Shown piece by piece: positions 1 through 5,699 of a DNA stretch of 5,699 nt. The notes beneath the pieces were generated by a model that did not search any database, was not told the origin of the DNA, and saw only the letters and a program-made list of their open reading frames with translations. Every line of letters starts with the position of its first letter. Position 1 is the stretch's first letter. The position numbers were made by a program, and so were the translations under genes. This stretch comes from Solirubrobacterales bacterium (lineage in GTDB: Bacteria; Actinomycetota; Thermoleophilia; Solirubrobacterales; Solirubrobacteraceae), in contig JAATFK010000389.1 of the NCBI GenBank assembly GCA_015655225.1, positions 1 through 5,699 of the forward strand, written 5' to 3'.

Positions 1-51
1 GAGCCCGTCCGCTGGCCGGAGCCGGCCGATCTCCCGATCGTTCAGCAATGA
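1..51 (+). CDS. Possible C-terminal end of a protein running in from the left edge (partial)
   Basis: Reading from base 1, the plus strand gives 16 sense codons ending in ...ADLPIVQQ and a TGA at 49-51. Thirteen of the 16 third positions are G or C, as expected for coding DNA here, and the tail is a plausible acidic, proline-rich C terminus. A strong hairpin (36-57) overlaps the stop codon, which would suit the 3' end of a gene. The case is not firm. The codon-aligned minus-strand frame over 1-129 is also open with similar third-position GC; it could start at a GTG (127-129) and reads through RPIIEQRWTNGNPTPDR. That frame may instead be the start of a leftward gene leaving the window. I do not recognise either product. 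Confidence 0.25.
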   Translation, partial: EPVRWPEPADLPIVQQ

Positions 52-57
52 ACGATC
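36..57. terminator. 9-bp perfect inverted repeat with GCAA loop
   Basis: GATCGTTCA (36-44) and TGAACGATC (49-57) are perfect reverse complements separated by GCAA, a GNRA-type tetraloop. After one mismatch, two further C-G pairs (33-34 with 59-60) extend the stem. In the plus direction the hairpin covers the stop codon of the possible partial gene ending at 51. There is no T-tract on either side, so it is either a U-less terminator of the kind proposed for actinobacteria or a palindromic protein site. Confidence 0.4.
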
Positions 58-193
58 CGGGGTGGGATTGCCGTTGGTCCAGCGCTGCTCGATGATCGGC
101 CGACGATGGCGCGTCAATCGACAGTTCACCCGATCGCGCGCGCCCTCGAGCGTCTCCCGCCCGTGCCGCGAGCCGCGGCCGAGCGGGCGACCA

Positions 194-217
194 CGACCGC
201 CGCACGCACGGCGGTCG
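194..217. repeat. 9-bp perfect inverted repeat, 6-nt loop
   Basis: CGACCGCCG (194-202) pairs perfectly with CGGCGGTCG (209-217) around CACGCA. Two more C-G pairs (191-192 with 219-220) follow a single mismatch. No promoter or gene boundary explains it. It is GC-rich, so some chance contribution is possible. Confidence 0.5.
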
Positions 218-237
218 CGGACGGCATCGTCGACCCG

Positions 238-263
238 CGGCGCGCGCCCACGACCGCGCGCCG
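238..263. repeat. 9-bp perfect inverted repeat, 8-nt loop
   Basis: CGGCGCGCG (238-246) pairs with CGCGCGCCG (255-263) around an 8-base loop, only 20 bases beyond the preceding inverted repeat. The low-complexity CG alternation makes chance or slippage more likely than for the other stems. Confidence 0.45.
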
Positions 264-389
264 GCTCTCCCCGGAGCAGGGCTTTCCCCCTCCCGCACGA
301 CGGCGCGCGCCGCCAGCGACGCGCCAGCCGCGCGGGGGCGCCCACGACGTCGGCGTGCTCGCTGCCCTCCGCGATCCCGATCGCGCGCG

Positions 390-408
390 CGGACCGGCGA
401 CCGGTCCG
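390..408. repeat. 8-bp perfect inverted repeat with CGA triloop
   Basis: CGGACCGG (390-397) and CCGGTCCG (401-408) are perfect reverse complements around CGA. A smaller repeat, CGCGATC-CC-GATCGCG (370-385), lies just to its left. Both are downstream of the EAL-DICT gene on the minus strand and could help end its transcript, but neither has a T-tract. Confidence 0.45.
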
Positions 409-444
409 TGGCGGTGCTGGCCGGCACCGCCGCGGGCGCGGGTC

Positions 445-496
445 GCGACGCGCCGTCGAGCTGGCGCGAGCGCGCGTCAGCTCGACGCGCGGTCGC
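445..496 (-). terminator. Large hairpin directly after the EAL-DICT stop codon
   Basis: The first base after the minus-strand stop (497-499) begins a 52-base fold. Bases 454-468 pair with 473-487 around a 4-base loop (469-472), with one imperfect pair (464/477: C-A in the minus transcript, G-U in the plus). Bases 445-452 then pair with 488-496, with single-base bulges at 453 and 492. In all there are 22 Watson-Crick pairs. Position and size fit a transcription terminator or 3'-end stabiliser for the metal transporter/EAL unit. No U-tract follows, which is common in high-GC actinobacteria, so termination is inferred. Confidence 0.55.
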
Positions 497-1762
497 TCAC
501 GTCAGGCGTGAGAGGAGCGCGCGCGTGACGCCGATCACGAGCTCGCGGTCGTGCGTCAGCACGAAGCGGAAGCGGCGCTCGTCGTCGTCGGCCGCGTCGT
601 CGCCGAGGTCCTGTGCGACGAGCGCGGCGGCGAAGTGCGGGGCGAGCACGCTCACGCACCACTCCGTGCGGAGCGGGTCGTCGGCCGCGAGGTCGGTCCC
701 GTGCACGCCGTTGGCCGGCGTCTCGGCGATCCCCGCGCCGAGGACGCCGACGAGCGCGGCGTCGGCGACCAGGTCGCGGTAGCGGGAGCGGACGCGGCCC
801 TCGAAGCTGCCGCTCGCGCCGAAGGCGCCGAGCACGATCGCGCCCGGTCCGAGCGTGCGGGCGCGGCGCTCGAGGTGGCGGCTGATCGCCGCCAGCCTCG
901 GGGTGCGCGCCTCCCGCGGCTCGCGCGCCGCGCTCACGAGCGCCCACGGGGTCTGACCGGCGGGCGCGGCGGCGCCGCGGTCGGCCGGGCCGAGCCCGCT
1001 CGGGCGGCACGTGCCGCAGCTGTCGGGAAGCGCCGCCGGGCGGCCCCAGAGCCAGCCCTGGCCGAGCGTCGCGCCGAGGCCGCGCGCGACCTCCAGCTGC
1101 GCCTCGGTCTCGATCCCCTCCGCGACGATCGCCGCGCCGGTGCGCTCCTGCTCGGCCCAGGCGGCGGTCACGACCTCCGCGAAGGCGGGACGGTCGGCGA
1201 CGGCGGGGCCGGCGAGCCGCAGGTCGAGCTTGATCACGTCGGGCGCGACGAGCCCCAGCAGCGCGAGCGAGCCGTGGTCGCTGCCGACGTCGTCGAGCAC
1301 GACCGTCCAGCCGCGCTCCCGGCAGGCGGCGGCCGCGCGGACCAGCTCGGCCGGGCGCGAGCGCAGCGCCGTCGCGGGCAGCTCGACCGCGAGCGAGAGC
1401 CGCTCCTCGGCGCGTCTCCAGAGCTCGGGGGAGCTGGCGCGGTCGGTCTCCGAGACGCTGCCGAGCGCCTCCGGCTCGACGTTGACGAAGAGCGTCGCGG
1501 CGGCGTCGAGGCCGGCGTCGAGCGCGCCCGAGACGGCCGCCAGGCGGCACTCCCAGTCGACCTGCTCGACGAGCCCGGCGCGGCGGGCGGCGCCGAGCAG
1601 CGCGTCGGGGCGCTCCAGCTCGCCGCCGCGCGGCCCGCGCGCGAGCGCCTCGTAGCCGACGACCTCGCCGCTCGCCAGCTCGACGACCGGTTGGTAGACG
1701 GCGCTGACGAGCCCCTCGCTCGTGCGCTCGCCGCGCTCGCCGGAAACGGTGCCGGTCCCCAT
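497..1762 (-). CDS. EAL-DICT protein: putative c-di-GMP phosphodiesterase with C-terminal DICT domain
   Basis: The 421-residue protein has an EAL domain (about 18-243), an Ala/Pro/Gly-rich linker and a DICT domain (about 272-421, ending THDRELVIGVTRALLSRL). EAL domains hydrolyse c-di-GMP to pGpG. The residues matching the known metal, substrate and catalytic set are present: E38 of the EAL motif, N94, E127, D157-D158, K178, E215 and Q235. Loop 6, usually DDFGTGYSS, reads DDVGSDHGS, and the glutamate three residues after E127 is A130, so activity or its regulation may be altered. The linker carries one CxxC (C249, C252). I see no signal peptide or membrane segment, so it should be cytoplasmic. 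DICT domains are described as probable sensory domains in cyclic-di-nucleotide and two-component proteins; their ligand is unclear to me. The ATG at 1762 is the only sensible start. It lies 31 bases after the upstream permease stop, suggesting co-transcription with the metal importer. Confidence 0.9.
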   Translation of the reverse strand: MGTGTVSGERGERTSEGLVSAVYQPVVELASGEVVGYEALARGPRGGELERPDALLGAARRAGLVEQVDWECRLAAVSGALDAGLDAAATLFVNVEPEALGSVSETDRASSPELWRRAEERLSLAVELPATALRSRPAELVRAAAACRERGWTVVLDDVGSDHGSLALLGLVAPDVIKLDLRLAGPAVADRPAFAEVVTAAWAEQERTGAAIVAEGIETEAQLEVARGLGATLGQGWLWGRPAALPDSCGTCRPSGLGPADRGAAAPAGQTPWALVSAAREPREARTPRLAAISRHLERRARTLGPGAIVLGAFGASGSFEGRVRSRYRDLVADAALVGVLGAGIAETPANGVHGTDLAADDPLRTEWCVSVLAPHFAAALVAQDLGDDAADDDERRFRFVLTHDRELVIGVTRALLSRLT

Positions 1763-1763
1763 A

Positions 1764-1783
1764 CGCGGGGGATCGACCCCGCG
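1764..1783 (-). promoter_or_regulatory. 7-bp inverted repeat abutting the EAL-DICT start codon
   Basis: CGCGGGG (1764-1770) and CCCCGCG (1777-1783) are perfect reverse complements around a 6-base loop, filling most of the 31-base gap between permease stop and EAL-DICT start. On the minus strand the stem ends one base before the ATG, and no clear Shine-Dalgarno sequence lies outside it. It could limit translation, act as an operator, or be a partial attenuator; no T-tract supports full termination. Confidence 0.35.
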
Positions 1784-1793
1784 ACGCGGTTCT

Positions 1794-2656
1794 TTAGCCC
1801 GCCGGCGAGGCGACGGCCGCCGCGCCGCGCAGGGCGGCGGCCGCGGCGGCGAGGCGCGCGAGCGCGTAGGCGAGCACCATGAAGCCGGCGATCGCCGCGC
1901 CCGCGGCGACCTGCACGTAGTAGGAGAGGTAGAGGCCGGCGACGCCCGCGACGATCGCGATCGCGACGGCGGTCGCCATCATCGGCAGCAGCCGCCGCGC
2001 GAGCAGCCGCGCCGCCGCCGAGGGCGCCACCAGGACCGCGACCACGAGCAGGTTCCCGAGCCCCTGGACGGCGACCAGCACCGCGAGCGCGAGCAGCACC
2101 AGCAGGACCGCGTCGGCGAGCAGCGGCGAGGCGCCCAGCGAGCCCGCCGAGAGGCGGTCGAAGCCGACCGCCAGGAGCCGCCAGTGGAGCGCCCAGAGGG
2201 TCGCGAGCACGACCGCGACGAGCGCCGCGCCCGCCACCAGGTCGCCCGCGCTGGTCCCGAGCACGTCGCCGAACAGGAGCCCCTCGATGCCGGGCGGCGA
2301 GTCGGGCGAGAGCGCCAGCAGCACGCCGAGCCCGAACAGCGTCGTGACGACGACCGCGACGGCGTTGTCGCGGCCGATCCCGGGCACCCGCCCGGCGAGT
2401 GCGACCGCGAGCGCGGCGACGAGGATCCCGGCCGCCCCGCCGAGGAGCAGCGGCAGGCCGGTCAGCGCCGCCAGCACGAGCCCAGGGAACATCCCGTGCG
2501 CGAGTGACTCGGCGCCGTAGGACAGCTCCGCGAGGACGATCCAGCAGCCGAGCGCCCCGCCGACGAGCCCCAGCAGGACGACCTCCAGCAGCGCCCGCTG
2601 CATGATCCCGTCGCGCCAGGGGTCCCCGAGCGTGTGCAGGACGCTCGCGAGCGCGA

Positions 2657-2660
<4 letters not shown>
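1794..2660 (-). CDS. ABC-3 family metal transporter permease (ZnuB/TroC-type), second permease of the operon
   Basis: This 288-residue hydrophobic protein is an integral membrane subunit of a metal-ion ABC importer (Zn/Mn class). It has many Leu/Ala/Val-rich membrane segments, probably eight or nine. Family hallmarks are the N-terminal DPWRDGIMQRALLEV segment, the ESLAHGMFPGLVLA signature and an internal LLAVGFDRLSAGSLG loop, probably the cytoplasmic coupling region that contacts the ATPase. I place the start at the GTG whose bases overlap the ATPase stop (GTGA, 2657-2660). This keeps the DPW-containing N terminus and implies translational coupling. An internal ATG at 2603 is possible but would remove it. 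The protein is paralogous to the other permease of the operon, yet clearly different, so the two probably form a heterodimer. Metal specificity cannot be read from the sequence. Confidence 0.9.
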
Positions 2661-3417
<757 letters not shown>

Positions 3418-3421
<4 letters not shown>

Positions 3422-4299
3422 CCGCCGCTCCCGAACGTCGGCGCGGCGACGGCGGACCCGGCCCCGGCCTCGCCGCCGGCCGGCCGGCGCAGCAGCGGGA
3501 CGCCGACGCGCACGAGCGCCGCGAGCACGAAGACGGCGCCCGCGATCACCGCGATCGTGGCGCCGGGCGGGGCGTTCGTCTCGCACGAGAGCCAGAGGCC
3601 GGCGGCGCACTCGACCGCCGCGAGCGCCCCGGTGCCGAGCTGCCACGAGGTCATCCGCGTCGTGCCGAGGCGCACCGTCGCGGCCGGGACGACGAGCAGC
3701 GCGGTCGAGAGCAGCGCGCCGACCGCCGAGAGCGTCGCGACCGCCGCCAGCGCGACGAGCACGAGCAGGACCGCGTCGGGCGCCGGCGAGCGGACCCCGA
3801 GCGCGCGCGCCGCGGTCGCGTCGAAGCCGACCGCCAGCCAGCGGCGGCCGAGGACGACGGTCGCGAGCAGCGCCAGCAGCGCGACGACGATCGCGAGCCG
3901 GATGTCGGCCGGGCCGATCGCGAGCAGGCTCCCGAACAGCAGCTGCTCCACGTCGGAGCCGGAGTGGAAGACGTCGGAGGCGAGGATGATCCCGATCGCG
4001 AGCGCGCCCACCAGCACGAGCGCGGTGAGACTGTCGTGGCCGCTGCGCCCACGGGCCGAGAGGCGCCCGACGAGGAGCGCGAACAGCAGCGCGACGCCGA
4101 ACGCCCCGAGCGTCGCCGAGAAGCCGAGGCCGTCGGCCAGCACGAGGCCCGGGAAGGCCGCCGCCGCGACGCCGTGGGCGTAGAAGGCGAGGCCGCGCAG
4201 GACGATCCAGGTGCCGAGCGCGCCGGCCGCGATCGCCAGCACCAGCACCTCGACGAGGGCCCGCTGGACGAAGGGGAGCTGGAAGGCGTCGAGCATCAT
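3418..4299 (-). CDS. ABC-3 family metal transporter permease, first gene of the operon
   Basis: About 293 residues forming a polytopic membrane subunit of the metal importer. Family features are the N-terminal PFVQRALVEVLVLAIAAGAL segment, WIVLRGLAFYAHGVAAAAFPG (usually read as the HA/PG signature region), and RRWLAVGFDATAARALGV before the next hydrophobic block. It ends in a soluble Gly/Ala/Ser-rich tail of about 25 residues. Two adjacent ATGs (4299 and 4296) are possible starts. A longer frame reaching 4416 is rejected because it would run through the intergenic region into the divergent Fur-family gene. No Shine-Dalgarno is visible; a -10-like TATGCT ending five bases before the first ATG suggests a leaderless or near-leaderless transcript. 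It resembles the other permease segment by segment (QRAL, LAVGFD and DAVLLVL blocks), consistent with old duplication and a heterodimeric channel as in TroCD-type systems. Confidence 0.9.
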
Positions 4300-4304
4300 G
4301 TCCG

Positions 4305-4310
4305 AGCATA
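4305..4310 (-). promoter_or_regulatory. Candidate -10 element of the metal transporter operon
   Basis: TATGCT on the minus strand (AGCATA at 4305-4310) lies five bases before ATG 4299. A transcript starting at the usual distance would begin at about 4296-4299, on or next to the start codon. An overlapping CATTAT (4308-4313) is an alternative. No convincing -35 is visible. Confidence 0.4.
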
Positions 4311-4328
4311 ATGGGACCGAGTCCAAAT
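4310..4328. promoter_or_regulatory. Candidate Fur/Zur-type operator (19-bp imperfect palindrome)
   Basis: The 19-mer centred on 4319 has GGAC (4314-4317) and GTCC (4321-4324) around CGA, plus matching outer pairs at 4310/4328 and 4312/4326; six of nine arm positions match. Length and symmetry are those of Fur-family boxes, and it sits between a Fur-family gene and a metal importer, upstream of both candidate -10 elements. It does not match the well-known AT-rich Fur or Zur consensus, so assignment rests on context. Confidence 0.4.
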
Positions 4329-4343
4329 CCGCGTGCGCTTCGC

Positions 4344-4349
4344 TACGAT
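4344..4349 (+). promoter_or_regulatory. Candidate -10 element of the Fur-family gene
   Basis: TACGAT ends eight bases before the ATG at 4358, placing a normal transcription start at about 4356-4358. With no Shine-Dalgarno upstream of that ATG, a leaderless mRNA is the likeliest reading. No good -35 is seen at 16-18 bases. Confidence 0.4.
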
Positions 4350-4357
4350 CGTGGTCG

Positions 4358-4819
4358 ATGAGCACGTCTCCGAGCGACACCCCGACGCGGTCCTGGCACG
4401 ACCACACGCTCGCCACGCTGGCCGCCGCCGGCTACCGCAAGGGCGGCGCCCGCAACGCGGTCGTCGAGCTGCTGGAGCATCAGACGTGCGCGCTGACGGC
4501 GCAGGAGATCGACGACGGCCTGCGCGGTCAGGGCAGAGCGGTCGGCCGCGCGAGCGTCTACCGGATCCTCGAGATGCTGACCGAGCTGAAGCTCGTGACG
4601 CGGATCGACGTGGGACAGGGCGTCGCGCGCTACGAGCGCCACCAGCCCGACGGCGACCACCATCACCACCTCGTCTGCGACGACTGCGGCACGATCGAGC
4701 CGTTCGAGGACCCGACGCTGGAGCAGGCGATCGAACGCGTCTCCAGCAGACTCAGCTTCGCGGTGGACGAGCACGACGTCGTCCTGCACGGTTCGTGCAG
4801 AGACTGCCGCGCGAGCTAG
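4358..4819 (+). CDS. Fur-family metalloregulator, probably Zur-like
   Basis: The 153-residue protein has Fur-family length and order. An N-terminal winged helix (about 16-95) carries the recognition region RASVYRILEML (64-74) and the wing VGQGVARYER. A C-terminal metal-binding/dimerisation domain follows, with HHHHLVCDDCG (101-111), a first CxxC at C107/C110 and a second at C147/C150. The two CxxC pairs make the structural Zn(Cys)4 site; the His cluster plus acidic and His residues such as E138 and H139 are candidates for the sensing site. Such proteins repress metal-uptake genes when loaded with metal. Its position 58 bases from a divergent Zn/Mn-class importer favours a zinc (Zur) or manganese role over iron, but sequence alone does not decide. 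ATG 4358 is the only reasonable start and appears leaderless. It probably controls itself and the importer through the shared spacer. Confidence 0.92.
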   Translation: MSTSPSDTPTRSWHDHTLATLAAAGYRKGGARNAVVELLEHQTCALTAQEIDDGLRGQGRAVGRASVYRILEMLTELKLVTRIDVGQGVARYERHQPDGDHHHHLVCDDCGTIEPFEDPTLEQAIERVSSRLSFAVDEHDVVLHGSCRDCRAS

Positions 4820-4854
4820 CGGAGGGGCACGGGTGCCAGCGCCTGCCGTCTCCG
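4820..4854 (+). terminator. Hairpin directly after the Fur-family stop codon
   Basis: Bases 4820-4829 pair with 4844-4854 (ten pairs, one of them G-U, with G4848 bulged) around a 14-base loop. A competing inner stem GGCAC-GG-GTGCC occupies 4826-4837. It starts on the base after the TAG. There is no T-tract, so it is a terminator candidate by position only. The rest of this convergent spacer, 4855-4942, shows no clear gene, promoter or strong hairpin. Confidence 0.4.
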
Positions 4855-4942
4855 TCGGCGATAGCGTTCGGCTCGGTGAGGAGCAACCACAGATGCGGAA
4901 GCCGCGACCTCTTCTACAGAGTGCGACAGCAGGACGCCGCGA

Positions 4943-5551
4943 CTACGTCCGGCTTCGCTGCCTGCCAGCAGGCCGTGGCCACCCGGTGGACGCGACGTGA
5001 AGAGCGGCCACGCCACGCGGCGTGGCCTGCCACGAGTTGTGACTCCCCGTCCTCCTCTTGCGGGCGAGGCCGGCGTCGCCAAGCCGTCGCCCGGCCCGAC
5101 TCACCTGCGTCTTGCCCGTGCCCAATTCTTGACCGATGTCCTCGTTGCTGCAACCCGGGTGGTCGACGATGTAGCTCAGAACGTCGTGAGGCAGCGTATC
5201 GGGCGAGATCTCGGCCAGGATGGCCAGGGGAACCATGCGCTCCAGCGCCATGCTCGCGACGTTGTGGAGCCCGCGCAACTCACCGTGCGCCTCGCTTATC
5301 TCGGGATCCCTGGTGCCAGCAGCTGCCCAGAGCACGAGCAGGCGATGAAGCCCTTCGACCCCGTGGCGCAGGGTGTAGTCGTCGTGTTCCATGATCGCAT
5401 CGACGATCAACAGACGAAGCGCCTCGAGGTCGCCTTCGGCGTCGGCACCGCGTGGAGCCTCGAGCTCGGCGAGCACCAAGGCGACCTGCTCCTGGCGCCC
5501 GCTTCGGCTTCCGAGGCGTTCATTCCGTTCGGTGAAGAGTTCCGTGTCCAT
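4943..5551 (-). CDS. Winged-helix (MarR-like) transcriptional regulator
   Basis: The 202-residue protein has a C-terminal winged helix-turn-helix at about 122-185: a helix (HDVLSYIVDHPG), the HTH (SNEDIGQELGTGKTQVSRAGRRL, here 135-157), then a wing RKRRTGS...WQATPRG with the TPRG turn typical of MarR-type folds. The N-terminal 120 residues look helical and acidic and I do not recognise them; they may dimerise or sense a ligand. The basic tail after residue 185 has no visible domain. ATG 5551 is the only start, since no in-frame alternative lies between it and the promoter; a G-rich AGGGGGCGGG stretch upstream is a weak ribosome site. Codon use is less GC-biased than in the metal operon (GAA, TTG, CCA and CTT appear), suggesting a different origin. 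It is divergent from, and probably controls, the gene starting at 5589. Confidence 0.78.
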   Translation of the reverse strand: MDTELFTERNERLGSRSGRQEQVALVLAELEAPRGADAEGDLEALRLLIVDAIMEHDDYTLRHGVEGLHRLLVLWAAAGTRDPEISEAHGELRGLHNVASMALERMVPLAILAEISPDTLPHDVLSYIVDHPGCSNEDIGQELGTGKTQVSRAGRRLGDAGLARKRRTGSHNSWQATPRGVAALHVASTGWPRPAGRQRSRT

Positions 5552-5578
5552 TGGCTCGTGCCCGCCCCCTGGTTCCTG

Positions 5579-5606
5579 ACCCTACCCTGTGTCAACTTCT
5601 AGTCAA
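5579..5606 (-). promoter_or_regulatory. Candidate sigma-70-type promoter of the winged-helix regulator
   Basis: On the minus strand, TTGACT (5606-5601) is followed after 16 bases by TAGGGT (5584-5579), close to the actinobacterial TTGACN / TAGRRT pattern. Transcription would begin near 5572, giving a leader of about 21 bases before ATG 5551. The -35 lies inside the first codons of the divergent gene, so the two transcription units overlap in this region. Confidence 0.5.
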
Positions 5607-5699
5607 CCCTATCAATCGGATCCGGCCGACCTTTTCTTGAGGCTCTATGCCGAATTCGACTCCGTCGTTGCCGCAGAGCGCGCTGACGAATGGGCGGAC
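5589..5699 (+). CDS. Start of an unrecognised protein, cut off by the right edge (partial)
   Basis: An open frame follows the in-frame stop at 5577-5579. The first start codon is GTG 5589, and the frame stays open for 37 codons to the end of the window. The product begins MSTSSQPYQSDPADLF and continues into RLYAEFDSVVAAERADEWAD, an amphipathic, acidic helix-like segment typical of a real soluble protein. Another TTG (5637) is a weaker start; the ATG at 5647 is in a different frame with unconvincing translation. No Shine-Dalgarno is visible. I cannot assign a family. Its start lies 37 bases from that of the divergent winged-helix regulator, which makes it that regulator's likeliest target. Confidence 0.55.
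   Translation, partial: MSTSSQPYQSDPADLFLRLYAEFDSVVAAERADEWAD
5591..5615. repeat. Phased GTCAA direct repeats
   Basis: GTCAAC occurs at 5591-5596 and 5602-5607, exactly 11 bases apart, and a related ATCAA follows at 5611-5615. One-helical-turn spacing puts the copies on the same DNA face. They overlap the -35 of the winged-helix gene and the first codons of the divergent gene, so they may be a regulator binding site; the -35 itself explains only one copy. Confidence 0.4.

Larger units (their letters stand above)
52..496. other. Stretch without a convincing gene, rich in inverted repeats
   Basis: No frame here shows a recognisable domain. The best candidate is a plus-strand frame from ATG 106 to TGA 526-528, which would encode 140 residues. 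Between about 130 and 282 its codon positions rank GC3 > GC1 > GC2, as real genes do in this genome. However, the product is dominated by Ala, Arg and Pro, the bias weakens after 283, there is no Shine-Dalgarno sequence, and the 3' end runs through a large hairpin into the antisense of the EAL-DICT gene. I therefore treat it as an unlikely or decayed gene. The stretch also carries perfect stems at 194-217, 238-263, 390-408 and 445-496, and a palindrome of 12 bases at 301-312. Confidence 0.5.

Noticed and set aside
551..1882. 443-codon plus-strand open frame opposite the EAL-DICT gene
   Set aside because: It lies antisense to a gene with clear EAL and DICT motifs. Its own product is Arg/Ala/Glu-rich with no domain, as expected from the mirror of high-GC coding DNA.
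1722..2507. 261-codon plus-strand open frame rich in Arg, Asp, Glu and His
   Set aside because: It is the mirror of the hydrophobic permease; the highly charged composition is typical of the antisense of membrane-protein codons.
5006..5027. Perfect 9-bp inverted repeat (GGCCACGCC / GGCGTGGCC) near the end of the winged-helix gene
   Set aside because: It coincides with codons for the conserved ATPRGVA turn of the protein, so coding constraint plus GC-rich codons explain it adequately.
4997..5602. 201-codon plus-strand open frame over the winged-helix gene
   Set aside because: The minus strand carries a coherent winged helix-turn-helix and a promoter; this frame shows no domain and ends inside the start of the 5589 gene.

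Overview
The window comes from a very GC-rich bacterium. Hand counts of sample 60-base lines give about 78-87 % GC in the centre. GC-ending codons, GTG starts, gene overlaps of a few bases, a TAGGGT-type -10 element and probable leaderless starts all point to an actinobacterium. A deep lineage such as Thermoleophilia (Solirubrobacterales) is my guess from style and gene content; no marker gene in the window proves it.

Layout. Positions 1-496 contain no convincing complete gene. There may be a protein end at the left edge, followed by a run of strong inverted repeats. Positions 497-4299 hold four minus-strand genes, transcribed from right to left: an ABC-3 (ZnuB/TroC-type) metal permease, its ATPase, a second and different ABC-3 permease, and an EAL-DICT protein (c-di-GMP phosphodiesterase domain plus DICT domain). 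The three transporter genes overlap by 4 bases each. The EAL-DICT gene follows after 31 bases, and a 52-base hairpin begins directly after its stop codon. Divergent from this unit, across only 58 bases, is a Fur/Zur-family metalloregulator (4358-4819, plus strand). The spacer between them contains candidate -10 elements for both directions and an imperfect 19-bp palindrome that could be the operator.

Positions 4820-5699 differ in character: GC falls to about 62 %, and to about 50 % around 5581-5640, and codon choice is more relaxed. This part holds a minus-strand winged-helix (MarR-like) regulator at 4943-5551. Divergent from it is the start of an unrecognised gene with a GTG at 5589, which runs off the right edge. 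A set of phased GTCAA repeats and a good promoter overlap the start of that gene.

How it fits together. The simplest reading is metal homeostasis: the Fur-family protein senses Zn(II) or Mn(II) and represses the divergent importer made of two permeases and one ATPase. No substrate-binding protein gene is present here, so it must lie elsewhere. The unusual element is the EAL-DICT gene attached to the end of the importer unit, which would place a c-di-GMP protein under metal control. The right-hand regulator/unknown-gene pair looks like a separate, possibly acquired, module.
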